From: Ehrlichia canis str. Jake
GTDB taxonomy: Bacteria > Pseudomonadota > Alphaproteobacteria > Rickettsiales > Anaplasmataceae
Reading direction: 5' to 3'
Length of the DNA stretch: 64,000 nt
Assembly: GCF_000012565.1 (NCBI RefSeq)
Contig: NC_007354.1
Coordinates: 744,001-808,000, forward strand
The notes beneath the pieces were generated by a model. That model was given only the letters and a program-made list of their open reading frames with translations. It searched no databases and had not been told where the DNA came from. Position 1 is the stretch's first letter; every line of letters starts with the position of its first letter. Positions 1 through 8,521 of the stretch are shown here, piece after piece. Made by a program: the position numbers and the translations under genes.

Positions 1-218
1 ATTTATGATAAAAAGTAAAGCATCAATAGTCACCAGATTATCAAATAATTACTTTATATCAAGAATTATAATAAATTATTTAATAATATAATATATTAAA
101 ATTTTAAATACAAAAATCATTTTTTAGTAAATTAAAGCTAGACATTATGTAAACCATATTAATATATTCGCCATCTATAAATAACTCACCATTACCTACA
201 CAAATTTAATCTAACAAT

Positions 219-1091
219 TTATATTCTGTTCAATATTTTTAATATTTTCTGCCTATTCAACTGATAATCACTTTCTCCTATCAAACTTTCATCATCAATT
301 GTATTATTATATGCTGATACTTCTTTCAATAAACTATCACGTAATTTCGTCTTAATCCTTAACTCATTATTTAAAGAATCTATAATATTCTTATTATCTT
401 CATCAGCATTAGTCTTAACATATTCATAATAATAATCAGGTAACTTGTCTACCATAAATATACAAAAAAACAATGACAGTAAAGCATAATACATATTTAA
501 CTCAACTGACCGAAATTTCTGATTAATACAGCTATAAAAGAACTGATATAAAAATATTAATAATGCTACAATAAATGTAATAAGTTTTACTACTTTACAT
601 AACGAATTAAGATCATAATATTTTTTATTTGTTGATACTAAATGTTCTTTTTCAATATTAATATAAATTTTATCATCATTACATAAATGAGTGAAATACC
701 ATTCTATTTCTCTCTTAATAATATTAAGCTCTATTTTCAAATTATCTAAATTAATGTTTAAATAGTAAATTTGTTTATTTTGTTTACTTAATTTAACACT
801 ACATTCACTACTTTTCTTCAGTATTAGATTAGCAATACAAAACATAATTAAAGCACTTGAAACTAACATTCCATATATCTTTAGATTAATAAATGTTGAT
901 GAAGTTTTATCAATTCCATATATTTTAAAAAAAACAGTAATCCCAATACTCAGTAATAAACATATTCCCAAGAATATAGAATTGACCTTCTTGCTAAAAT
1001 ATCTCATTAATATATTAAAACTAAATATCAGTAATAAAGAACCAATAACTAAACCAATAGCACGTGCTATTAATTTCTTAGCAGATGGCAT
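219..1091 (-). CDS. Hypothetical multi-pass membrane protein
   Basis: I do not recognise this 290-residue protein. Hydrophobic stretches at about residues 10-30, 38-57, 72-90, 167-187 and 198-214 predict four or five membrane spans. Between spans three and four is a soluble Lys/Asn-rich segment (about 92-166), and after the last span a charged tail (about 220-290) with helical character. There is no catalytic motif or recognisable domain. It is the last gene of the window on this strand and lies 96 bases downstream of the zinc permease gene, so it may be co-transcribed with it, but nothing in the protein suggests metal transport. It is probably a lineage-restricted Anaplasmataceae inner-membrane protein. 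That it is a real gene is fairly sure, from its length and amphipathic organisation in A/T-rich DNA. Its function is unknown. Confidence 0.65.
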   Translation of the reverse strand: MPSAKKLIARAIGLVIGSLLLIFSFNILMRYFSKKVNSIFLGICLLLSIGITVFFKIYGIDKTSSTFINLKIYGMLVSSALIMFCIANLILKKSSECSVKLSKQNKQIYYLNINLDNLKIELNIIKREIEWYFTHLCNDDKIYINIEKEHLVSTNKKYYDLNSLCKVVKLITFIVALLIFLYQFFYSCINQKFRSVELNMYYALLSLFFCIFMVDKLPDYYYEYVKTNADEDNKNIIDSLNNELRIKTKLRDSLLKEVSAYNNTIDDESLIGESDYQLNRQKILKILNRI

Positions 1092-1187
1092 ATTACTCTT
1101 TATATTTATTACAAAATTATACTAATTTTAGCATATTATTTTAATATAACTACAAAAAATATTTTAACTTACACACAAATATCTATC

Positions 1188-1991
1188 TTAATTCACACAT
1201 CTGTTGATGCAGTACATACATAACAATAACAGGAACGATACCATTATAATTAAAGGACCAGGAAAAATATCAAATTTCTCAGATAATAAAAGTCCTGTAA
1301 TACCAGAAAATATAGAAATAATTGTAGAAATTATTATCATTTGCAACGGGGTCCTTGATATCAATCTTGCTGCTGCTGCAGGAATAACTAAAAAAGCAGT
1401 AATTAACAATATTCCTACTAATTGGGCTGCAAAAGCAATAAAAATAGAAAGTATTATCAAAAATTCCAATTTTATAAAACCTATATTTACACCTTCAGAT
1501 GCAGACAAATCATTACTTATAGATATAATTAACCAATATTTCCATCTATATACAATAATAGTAATAATTATCAATGATACTAAAGCCATTATTATAAGAT
1601 CTTTATTAGTTAACATTAGTACATCGCCAAATAATGAATGTATTATATTACTGGTAGCAGAAGGAAAAAAAGATAATAATATCATTCCTAACGACATAAT
1701 AACATTAGTAACAATACTTAAAACAGTATCTATAGAGTAAATTTTATTCATACTATAAGATAGCAGTAGTGCAAAAATAATAGAAATACATAAAATACCA
1801 CTAGATATACTAATGTTTAACAATATAGCTAAAGCTACACCTAAAATAGATGCATGAGAAATACTATCTCCCAAATATGAAAGATTCTTCCATATCATAA
1901 ACGACCCTAGTGACCCTGTAACTAAGCTCACAATCAATATAGCAACTACTCCATTAACAAAAAAATACTCATTAACAATTTCAAAAAACAT
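1188..1991 (-). CDS. znuB: Zinc/manganese-type ABC transporter permease (ZnuB family)
   Basis: This 267-residue polytopic protein matches the ABC-3 metal permease family (ZnuB/MntB/TroC). The family forms the membrane channel of a high-affinity Zn or Mn importer with a ZnuA-type binding protein and a ZnuC ATPase. The N-terminal part has the typical order: a first span, then 'GSFMIWKNLSYLGDSISHAS' (about residues 29-48), the conserved region that contacts the ATPase. About eight membrane spans follow, with the usual 'AAQLVGILLITAFLVIPAAA' late in the protein. The length is normal for the family. No znuA or znuC is seen nearby, which fits the scattered operons of Rickettsiales. The start lies six bases after the stop of the upstream Mth938-like gene, so the two are probably one transcript. 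Metal specificity cannot be read from sequence; zinc is the likeliest. Confidence 0.88.
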   Translation of the reverse strand: MFFEIVNEYFFVNGVVAILIVSLVTGSLGSFMIWKNLSYLGDSISHASILGVALAILLNISISSGILCISIIFALLLSYSMNKIYSIDTVLSIVTNVIMSLGMILLSFFPSATSNIIHSLFGDVLMLTNKDLIIMALVSLIIITIIVYRWKYWLIISISNDLSASEGVNIGFIKLEFLIILSIFIAFAAQLVGILLITAFLVIPAAAARLISRTPLQMIIISTIISIFSGITGLLLSEKFDIFPGPLIIMVSFLLLLCMYCINRCVN

Positions 1992-1997
1992 AATAAT

Positions 1998-2360
1998 TTA
2001 TAACGATATTAACGCTGCACAAACATTTCTACCTTCATACAATAGAATATTATATGTACGACAAACTGCTCCTGTAGACATATGTTCAATATTAAAACCG
2101 CGTTTCAAAAAATTGTTTTTTACTGTATCAGGTAAAAATATGTGATTTTTACCAGTACCAATCAACACTATATCTAAAGTTTCATCTAATAATTCAATTA
2201 TATCTTCCAAATTAGAAATGCTAAGGTTTAAATAAGAAATAATTTTATTAGGAAAAATTATATGAGAACCTAAATAGATATTATCATTTATCAAAAACTT
2301 ACCTGTACCATATCCAGTAATAACATTTTGATTAGGACAAATAATTGGTGTAATATCCAT
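1998..2360 (-). CDS. Mth938-like / NDUFAF3-related domain protein (DUF498)
   Basis: This small protein of 120 residues resembles the Mth938/DUF498 family. The mitochondrial member NDUFAF3 is an assembly factor of respiratory complex I, and alphaproteobacteria carry short single-domain versions. Visible family traits are the 'YGTGKFLINDNIYLGSHIIF' beginning (about residues 17-36), the central 'IVLIGTGKNHIFLP' strand-turn (about 64-77), and the C-terminal 'GFNIEHMSTGAVCRTYNILL' (about 88-107), where the family has a conserved Ser-Thr-x-x-A-x-x-T-[YF]-N pattern. No signal peptide or membrane span is seen, so it should be cytoplasmic. The gene ends six bases before znuB. A role in complex I assembly is inference from the eukaryotic relative; the family assignment itself is fairly secure. 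Confidence 0.75.
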   Translation of the reverse strand: MDITPIICPNQNVITGYGTGKFLINDNIYLGSHIIFPNKIISYLNLSISNLEDIIELLDETLDIVLIGTGKNHIFLPDTVKNNFLKRGFNIEHMSTGAVCRTYNILLYEGRNVCAALISL

Positions 2361-2685
2361 AATTTCTCATATAACAATTAATTCATTTTATAAATTAATG
2401 CTTCTAACAAAAACATATAAAACTATCTTATAAACTTTAATGCATATCTACTAGTACATAAAAATAAGTGTATAATACCTATAACTTATTTCAACCTTAT
2501 AATTGAAATATACATATAATCTCACACTTAACAAAGTATATATAACATATACCGAATGCTGTAATGAATAATTATCCACAGTATAATATAACAAATACAC
2601 TGGATTTAATAATATACAATAAATCTATTATTCAATTATTTAACATATACCTCATTTAACAAAAATACTATCCTTAATAGTATCA
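2361..2685. other. Intergenic spacer, no gene seen
   Basis: An A/T-rich 325-base spacer between the 3' end of tsf and the start of the Mth938-like gene. It holds one perfect consensus DnaA box (TTATCCACA at 2572-2580) but no cluster of such boxes. I see no open frame or strong hairpin. It should include the promoter of the Mth938-like/znuB unit, which I cannot place. Confidence 0.5.
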
Positions 2686-3552
2686 CTATTTATTAATAAC
2701 AAACAGTTTATATCCTATAAGATTAATAGTTTCTGCTAACTCTGACTCTTTTCTCTTGACTAACTCAGAAATTGTTAACTGACTATCCATCACAAAGACT
2801 TGGTCTAGTAAAACAACATCCTGGTAAAATTTAGCCATCCTACCATCTATTATTTTTTCTGCTACAGCTGCTGGTTTATTTAATTGATCAACCTGCTTTT
2901 TTATTATTTCACGTTCTTTATTTAAAAGATCTTTATCCAAAACATCAAGAGACAACGCTTCTGGTTTTGCAGCAACAATATGCATAGCTATTTGTTTTGC
3001 AAGTACTTTTAATTTTTCACTATCACCATTAGATTCTAAAGCAACTATTGCTCCTATTTTACCAAGATTATCGATTACAGGATTATGAATATATCCACTA
3101 ACAACACCACTATTAACAGACAAGCAACCTATTTTATTTAAATGAATATTTTCCCCTATTATTGCAATGTTACTCATTATTTCATCATGAACACTGGTAC
3201 CACTAATATATTCATGTTTTAGAAAATCTTCTATACTTTCAGTAGCATATTGATTAGCCAAGGAAACAAGATTTAATACTAATTTCTGAAATTTTTCATT
3301 ACGTGCTACAAAATCAGTCTCCGAATTTACCTCTAAGATCGCACCTTTATTCCCATCAACATGAATTGCTATTAAGCCATCTGATACATCCTTAGTAGAC
3401 TTCTTGTAAGCCTTTGCAATTCCTTGTTCCCTAAGATAATTTTTTGCTTTTTCTATATCACCATCACAAGAACTTAATGCTTCTTTACAATCACCAACAC
3501 CTGCACCTGTTAAATCGCGTAATTTTTTTATCGCACTAATATCAATTTTCAT
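2686..3552 (-). CDS. tsf: Translation elongation factor Ts
   Basis: EF-Ts is the nucleotide exchange factor that reloads EF-Tu with GTP. The protein is 288 residues, normal for the family. It opens with a UBA-like domain and the EF-Ts signature '[16 protein letters not shown]' (about residues 11-26). Next comes the core with '[19 protein letters not shown]' (about 70-88), which contacts EF-Tu, and the second signature region '[20 protein letters not shown]' (about 154-173). It lies directly downstream of rpsB, the near-universal bacterial order. Its ATG overlaps the rpsB coding end by 11 bases, and a strong Shine-Dalgarno (AGGAGG, complement of 3561-3566) lies inside rpsB eight bases before the start, suggesting coupled but independently primed translation. 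Nothing is missing. Confidence 0.98.
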   Translation of the reverse strand: MKIDISAIKKLRDLTGAGVGDCKEALSSCDGDIEKAKNYLREQGIAKAYKKSTKDVSDGLIAIHVDGNKGAILEVNSETDFVARNEKFQKLVLNLVSLANQYATESIEDFLKHEYISGTSVHDEIMSNIAIIGENIHLNKIGCLSVNSGVVSGYIHNPVIDNLGKIGAIVALESNGDSEKLKVLAKQIAMHIVAAKPEALSLDVLDKDLLNKEREIIKKQVDQLNKPAAVAEKIIDGRMAKFYQDVVLLDQVFVMDSQLTISELVKRKESELAETINLIGYKLFVINK

Positions 3553-4417
3553 TATTACTTCCTCCTATAAGATCTTCTTCTTTAATACTTGCAGCATTAT
3601 CAGTATTATCAGTATTATTATTATTTTTATTATTCTTATTATCTCGATTACTTGTTCTTAAAAGATCATCTCTCTTCTCTACTGAGAAATCTTTAATACC
3701 ATCAACATTAATACCAGATTTAGCTAAATCAGAACGTATTGCTTCTAATATAGTATCTGATACAATCTTACAGAAGAAATCAATTGAACGTACAGCATCA
3801 TCATTTCCAGGAATTGGATAATCTATACCAGTAGGATCAGAATTTGTATCTAATACTGCTATCACAGGAATATTCAACTTATTAGCTTCTTTAATTGCAA
3901 TATGTTCCTTATTTGTATCAATTACAAACAAGACATGAGGCAATCCCCCCATATTACAAATACCACCTATAGACCTATCAAGTTTTGCCCTTTTTTTCTC
4001 AAAAAGCAATAATTCCTTCTTTGTAAATTGATTATCAACATTCTCTATTAATTTTTCATATTCTTTTAGTTTTTTTATTGATAAAGAGATAGTTTCCCAA
4101 TTTGTTAACATACCTCCCAACCATCTATTATTTACATAATATTGTCCACAACGTATTGCTTCATCAGCAATTATAGCAGATGCTTGAACTTTAGTTCCGA
4201 TAAATAACACCCTTCCTCTTTTAAGAACCACATCATATAAAGCTTTTAATGCATTCTTAAGTAATACTACAGTATTCTGCAGATTAATAATGTGAATATC
4301 ATTATATACACCATATATATACGGAGCCATCTTAGGATTCCATCTACTCGCTTTATGACCAAAGTGAACACCAGACTCTACTAAATCCCGCATCGTAAAT
4401 TTTGGTAAATTAACCAT
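3542..4417 (-). CDS. rpsB: 30S ribosomal protein S2
   Basis: S2 is a primary-to-late binder of the small subunit, at the head-body junction near S1. The protein is 291 residues. The core (about residues 1-240) has the two family signatures: '[20 protein letters not shown]' (about 14-33) and the C-terminal '[20 protein letters not shown]' region (about 184-203), followed by '[12 protein letters not shown]'. The last 40 or so residues form an Asn/Asp/Lys-rich low-complexity tail absent from most S2 proteins. A good Shine-Dalgarno (AGAGGAA) precedes the ATG. It is first in the rpsB-tsf unit; the stop codon TGA lies 11 bases inside tsf. Confidence 0.97.
   Translation of the reverse strand: MVNLPKFTMRDLVESGVHFGHKASRWNPKMAPYIYGVYNDIHIINLQNTVVLLKNALKALYDVVLKRGRVLFIGTKVQASAIIADEAIRCGQYYVNNRWLGGMLTNWETISLSIKKLKEYEKLIENVDNQFTKKELLLFEKKRAKLDRSIGGICNMGGLPHVLFVIDTNKEHIAIKEANKLNIPVIAVLDTNSDPTGIDYPIPGNDDAVRSIDFFCKIVSDTILEAIRSDLAKSGINVDGIKDFSVEKRDDLLRTSNRDNKNNKNNNNTDNTDNAASIKEEDLIGGSNNEN
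3561..3566 (-). promoter_or_regulatory. Strong ribosome-binding site of tsf inside rpsB
   Basis: On the minus strand the bases read AGGAGG, eight bases upstream of the tsf ATG (3552-3550) and within the last codons of rpsB. Most starts in this window have weak or no Shine-Dalgarno sequence, so this full consensus stands out. It fixes the tsf start. Confidence 0.8.
3588..3650 (-). repeat. Asn/Asp codon microrepeat in the rpsB tail
   Basis: The rpsB 3' end contains short imperfect repeats (TTATCAGTA in tandem, then runs of TTATTATTA on the plus strand), coding an Asn/Asp/Thr-rich stretch at about residues 255-276 of S2. The simple repeat could vary in length between strains because it stays in frame and lies outside the S2 core. 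Confidence 0.6.
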
Positions 4418-5076
4418 TTTATTCCTCTAATTTCATAACAGTTACCCCTCCATGACAACTACCTGCTAATGTATAACAGGACCATTATGTTACATCATGT
4501 GTGAAATGCAATTCCAATAAATAACTTAATATATAGAGATATTTAGATAAATACTCCTATCGTCATCATTATTTAAATGCTCACCATATTAGCAATTGCT
4601 ACCATTCTTAGCAAGAAATTTATTATCATCACAAAAACACTTATTATTACAAATTCCAAACAGATTATTAGAATTAACCAACTAACATACTAAGTATTTT
4701 GTTACGTAAATATTGAAAATTAACTTTATGAAACATATTACACACTATCCATCTTAACAACGTGTGTTGAAAATCAATTAATAGTTACAAAAGATGTGAC
4801 TATCATATTCTTAATTATATATTACTAAATTTTATGAAATGCATTTTATAGTGTTGTAAAATAATACAAATTAATAAACAAATTTAAAGAATATTCAATA
4901 CTGTTTTTAATATGTATACACTCAAAAGTACAAAATTAATGATAAAACGAAAGATTTTACTTAATTACAAAAAATCCTTGATCTACATGTATAGTTTAGA
5001 GAAAAGCAATCCAACACACTATGTATATCATCATATAACTTAATTACACAAAATTTAATATTTACAACTAAGTCAC
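4418..5076. other. Long intergenic spacer upstream of rpsB
   Basis: 659 bases of A/T-rich sequence between rpsB and the end of maf. I find no credible open frame, tRNA or clear terminator. It must include the rpsB-tsf promoter and leader. I looked for a resemblance to the ends of the neighbouring genes and saw none I would defend. Confidence 0.4.
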
Positions 5077-5655
5077 TTATATAGAAAAATACCGATTCAA
5101 AATTGAATAAGTTTCATATAATGGTAAACCTATAATAGAAGAATATGAACCATTGATTGATAATACAAATTTACCAGCATTAGTTTGTATACTACATGCC
5201 CCTGATTTTCCATACCATTGCCTAGAATCTATATAAGCATCTATTTCTTGTACAGATAAATTCTTAAATTTCACTACTGTCACAACATTCCTACAATGTA
5301 ATTTACCATGAGGAGTATATAAACAAACAGTAGTATATACCCTATGCCTACGTCCTGATATTAATCTTATACACTCAAGAGCTTGCTCTTCTGTTTCTAC
5401 TTTTGGCAATATTCTCCTACCACAACATACAACAGTATCAGCACTTAATACAAACTTATCAGGATGTAATAACTTCACCTTTTCACATTTTGCTTGAGCT
5501 ATACGTATAGAATAAGCCTTAGGTAATTCTTTTTTTAAAATCACTTCATCTATATCAGGAGATATTATTTCACCAGGAACCACACCAATTTGTTCTAGTA
5601 AAGACAATCTTTGCTTTGAAGAAGAAGCTAATATCAAATTATCAAATTTAAGCAT
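5077..5655 (-). CDS. maf: Maf-family nucleotide pyrophosphatase
   Basis: Maf/YhdE-type proteins hydrolyse non-canonical or methylated nucleoside triphosphates (dTTP, UTP, m5UTP, or m7GTP in the YceF subgroup) to the monophosphate. This 192-residue protein has the N-terminal P-loop-like 'LILASSSKQRLSLLEQIG' (about residues 7-24) and the catalytic-Asp region 'VLSADTVVCCGRRILPK' (about 69-85). Next comes 'EEQALECIRLISGRRHRVYT' (about 89-108) and the late 'WYGKSGACSIQTNAGKFV' (about 147-164). The usual Gly in the last motif appears as 'GKSGACSIQ'. The gene overlaps the end of infA by eight bases, so the two are translated from one message. Substrate subgroup cannot be settled by eye. It is often named for septum inhibition, but that role is not established here. 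Confidence 0.93.
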   Translation of the reverse strand: MLKFDNLILASSSKQRLSLLEQIGVVPGEIISPDIDEVILKKELPKAYSIRIAQAKCEKVKLLHPDKFVLSADTVVCCGRRILPKVETEEQALECIRLISGRRHRVYTTVCLYTPHGKLHCRNVVTVVKFKNLSVQEIDAYIDSRQWYGKSGACSIQTNAGKFVLSINGSYSSIIGLPLYETYSILNRYFSI

Positions 5656-5896
5656 CTGTAATTTTCAATCTTCTAATAATCCTACCTTTTCCCACTTCAC
5701 CTTTATTAATACCATAAGTACTAATCTCTACTAATACTCTATCGTGCATTAAAATACGTATTTTACTTTTTCTTATTTTCCCTGAAGCATGTGCTATAAT
5801 TTCGTAATTGTCATTGAGCTTTACCATAAAAGTTGCATCACGTAATAACTTAACTACAATACCCTCAGCTTCAATTATACCTTCTTTTGTTACCAC
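5648..5896 (-). CDS. infA: Translation initiation factor IF-1
   Basis: IF-1 occupies the ribosomal A site during initiation. The 82-residue protein is a single OB fold of the S1 type: 'GIIEAEGIVVKLLRDATFMV' (about residues 6-25), the central 'AHASGKIRKSKIRILMHDRV' (about 36-55) and the 'GRIIRRL' end (about 72-78). The usual 'NGHE' position is 'NDNYEIIAH'. The likeliest start is GTG at 5896-5894; I see no in-frame ATG just upstream and the beginning aligns with the family. The gene overlaps maf by eight bases. It is ten or so residues longer than the E. coli protein, as in other Rickettsiales. Certain in identity, slightly uncertain in start. Confidence 0.93.
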   Translation of the reverse strand: MVTKEGIIEAEGIVVKLLRDATFMVKLNDNYEIIAHASGKIRKSKIRILMHDRVLVEISTYGINKGEVGKGRIIRRLKITDA

Positions 5897-6008
5897 TACA
5901 TTTTATCAAATAATAAACCTTTTACATTGTAGAATACACAACTCTAACCTGCAACATAATTTTTTTTATAATATAACAAAGTAAAATTAATGCACAAGTT
6001 TACTATTG

Positions 6009-7079
6009 CTATTCATACTCAATATGCGTATTCTCTTTCACATATTCATGCCCTAAAGTAATCAATTTAATATTATCAGGAGAATTTACAATCCAAACAT
6101 CTCCATTGTATTCACTATCAATAATCTCAATAGGTATAAATTTTACTCTCTCATCAATAATTACTTTAATACCTAAATCTCCATTATCTTGTAAATCTAA
6201 AGCAGAAGATGAAATCCTGTGAGCTTTATAATTTCCTAATGGAATTTTTACAGAATAAACAGCACCATGTGCAAAAACCTTTGAATCATCATTATCCAAT
6301 ACCATCTCAACTCTATAAGTTCTTGTATTACTATTTATTACTTTACTAATAAAAGTAATAGGAGCATCTATTTCCTTATTTTGTGCCATTAAAATCTTAC
6401 AAATACTCCCTAACTTCAACTTATTTAAATATTTTTCTGGAACATAAGTAACAACCCTGATTTTATCAAAATTAACTAAGTGCACAATTGATATTCCAGG
6501 AGATAGCAATTCACCAACTTGGACATTAATTTTATCTATAAATCCAGAAAAAGGAGCATTTATTTCAGTACTACCTAAATTAATTTGTGCTCTTTTTACA
6601 TCAGCTTTAGCTGATTCCAAAGCAGCAAAAGACAATGCATCATTTATTTCAGACCTATAACCATGTTCATTTAAAGATTGTGAAGCTTTATATTCAAGCT
6701 CCCTTTGCCTTAACAAAGCTTGAGCTTGCTTTAATTGTGCTTCTTTTTCATATTTTTCTACCTTAACTAAAAGATTACCTTTTGTAACATAATCACCATC
6801 TTTTACTAAGATATCTGATATCTTACCAGCAACTTCTGATATAACATTTACATGATGGAAAGCTTCTACTTCACCTATCAAAGATAAATATACTAACTTT
6901 TCCTGAGCATGAGACTCTATCACTTGAATATTAGGAGCATTATTATTATTATGCAATACATCTCGTTCTGTCTGTACACTTTTCTTAAATACTCCACTAC
7001 TAATCCAGAAAATAGCCAATAGCAGAATACAAAACGCTATCTTATATTGTAACTTCAACTTTAACAGCTTACGTAACAC
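6009..7079 (-). CDS. RND-type efflux periplasmic adaptor (membrane fusion protein)
   Basis: This 356-residue protein belongs to the HlyD/AcrA membrane fusion family, which links an inner-membrane pump to an outer-membrane channel. A single N-terminal span (about residues 13-30) anchors it. The first half-lipoyl motif is 'SEVAGKISDILVKDGDYVTK' (about 80-99), followed by a helical hairpin (about 110-160). The second half-lipoyl motif is 'INAPFSGFIDKINVQVGEL' (about 173-191), then beta-barrel and membrane-proximal domains. The gene follows lpdA by 18 bases on the same strand, so the two are probably co-transcribed. No RND pump or outer-membrane channel gene is in the window; the partner must be elsewhere. 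The hairpin is short, as in CusB/MexA-like adaptors. The exported substrate is unknown. Confidence 0.87.
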   Translation of the reverse strand: MLRKLLKLKLQYKIAFCILLLAIFWISSGVFKKSVQTERDVLHNNNNAPNIQVIESHAQEKLVYLSLIGEVEAFHHVNVISEVAGKISDILVKDGDYVTKGNLLVKVEKYEKEAQLKQAQALLRQRELEYKASQSLNEHGYRSEINDALSFAALESAKADVKRAQINLGSTEINAPFSGFIDKINVQVGELLSPGISIVHLVNFDKIRVVTYVPEKYLNKLKLGSICKILMAQNKEIDAPITFISKVINSNTRTYRVEMVLDNDDSKVFAHGAVYSVKIPLGNYKAHRISSSALDLQDNGDLGIKVIIDERVKFIPIEIIDSEYNGDVWIVNSPDNIKLITLGHEYVKENTHIEYE

Positions 7080-7097
7080 AACATTTCAACCATATAT

Positions 7098-8498
7098 TTA
7101 ATGATTTAAAAATGCTGCTTCACATGCATCTCTAAATGCTTCATTAACGTCTGGATGTGAATGACAAATACGAAATACATCTTCTGAAGATGCTCTATAA
7201 GCCATAGCAATAGCAGCTTCATTAATCATAGTATCAGCATAAGTACCAATAATATGAACACCTAAAATAGCATTATTTACCTTAGAAGTTAACACTTTTA
7301 CAAACCCAACTGCATTATTTGTAATCCTTGATCTACCATTCGCAGCAAAATTAGATTTACCAACACTATAGCTATAATTAGCATTCTTTAAACTCTCTTC
7401 TGTCTTCCCAATAGATGCAACAGCAGGATGTGTATATATAACAGATGGAATAATTTCATAATCCACATGTGGAATATGACCAGAAATTAATTCTGCAACA
7501 GCAATACCTTCTTCTTCTGCCTTATGTGCAAGCATTGCTCCACCAATAACATCACCAATAGCAAATATACCTGGTATATTTGTCTCATATCTACTATTGA
7601 CCTTAATAAAACCTCTAGAATCACATTCTATCAAATTATTATCAATCAGCCCCTTAGTATATGGAACACGTCCAATAGATACTAGAACTTTATCTGCTTC
7701 TATTACTTCAGACTTACCATCTTTTACAGATTCAAGATGTACAGTCAAATTACTTCCCTTGTTATCTATAGAAACAACTTTAGTAGACAATTTAAAATTA
7801 ATACATTGCTTCTTTAAACTTGTGAGTAGAGCTTTACTAATATCACCATCCATACTAGGAGCAATTTTATCTAAAAATTCAACAACAGTAACTTCAGAAC
7901 CAAATCTACTCCATACAGATGACATTTCTAACCCTATAGCTCCAGCTCCTATAACCACTAATCTCTTTGGTGGCTCTTTAAAAGATAAAGCCGCAGTAGA
8001 AGATACTATATTTTCTTCATCAATAGTAATACCAGGGAAACTAGATACATCAGACCCAGTAGCAATAACTATATTTTTACTCGTTATCTGCTGCTCAGCA
8101 TTATCCCCATTTATAGCAATAATAAAATCATTAGAACCTACAGATTTTATTTTTCCAGCACCACATAAATAATCAATTTTATAACTAGAAAATAACTGAC
8201 TAATCCCACTTCCTAACTCAGCAATATTCTTATCCTTAAATGACATAATCTTATTTAAGTCAAAATTTAAATTATCAAATGTTATACCGACTTCAGATAA
8301 ATTATTTTTCAAATGATAATACTCGTGAGAAAAATGTAACAACGCTTTAGAAGGAATACAACCTACTCTTAAACAAGTACCGCCTAGAATCTTATTTTTA
8401 TCTATACATGCAACTTTTAATCCAAGTTGAGATGCTCTAATTGCACATTTATAACCTCCAGGCCCACCACCAATAATCACAATATCATAATTTTGCAT
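7098..8498 (-). CDS. lpdA: Dihydrolipoyl dehydrogenase (E3)
   Basis: This flavoprotein reoxidises dihydrolipoamide on the 2-oxoacid dehydrogenase complexes with NAD+. The 466-residue length is typical. The N-terminal FAD-binding Rossmann motif is 'DIVIIGGGPGGYKCAIRASQ' (about residues 5-24). The redox disulfide lies in 'GGTCLRVGCIPSKALLHF' (about 40-57), and the NAD-binding motif is 'VIGAGAIGLEMSSVW' (about 180-194). A second FAD contact, 'IPGIFAIGDVIGGAMLAHKA', is at about 308-327. The C-terminal catalytic pair is in 'CHSHPDVNEAF' (about 446-456). All key residues are present. It lies between the BamB-like gene (23 bases upstream) and the membrane fusion protein gene. No E1 or E2 gene is adjacent. 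Rickettsiales often carry two E3 genes, and I cannot tell which complex this one serves. Confidence 0.97.
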   Translation of the reverse strand: MQNYDIVIIGGGPGGYKCAIRASQLGLKVACIDKNKILGGTCLRVGCIPSKALLHFSHEYYHLKNNLSEVGITFDNLNFDLNKIMSFKDKNIAELGSGISQLFSSYKIDYLCGAGKIKSVGSNDFIIAINGDNAEQQITSKNIVIATGSDVSSFPGITIDEENIVSSTAALSFKEPPKRLVVIGAGAIGLEMSSVWSRFGSEVTVVEFLDKIAPSMDGDISKALLTSLKKQCINFKLSTKVVSIDNKGSNLTVHLESVKDGKSEVIEADKVLVSIGRVPYTKGLIDNNLIECDSRGFIKVNSRYETNIPGIFAIGDVIGGAMLAHKAEEEGIAVAELISGHIPHVDYEIIPSVIYTHPAVASIGKTEESLKNANYSYSVGKSNFAANGRSRITNNAVGFVKVLTSKVNNAILGVHIIGTYADTMINEAAIAMAYRASSEDVFRICHSHPDVNEAFRDACEAAFLNH

Positions 8499-8521
8499 AT
8501 TTATACCATAATATCACTATT

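Noticed and set aside
1204-1740. 178-codon plus-strand frame opposite znuB
   Set aside because: Ile/Asn-rich shadow of the membrane protein on the other strand; no family trait.
2572-2580. Perfect DnaA box TTATCCACA as evidence of an origin
   Set aside because: Only one box in the spacer, with no cluster or typical origin neighbours; another copy of the same nine bases occurs inside the NuoN/MrpD-like gene near 62326.
3588-3650. CRISPR-like short repeats
   Set aside because: Coding microsatellite without spacers of regular length; no cas genes in the window.
7597-8172. 191-codon plus-strand frame opposite lpdA
   Set aside because: Shadow of a strongly supported enzyme gene.
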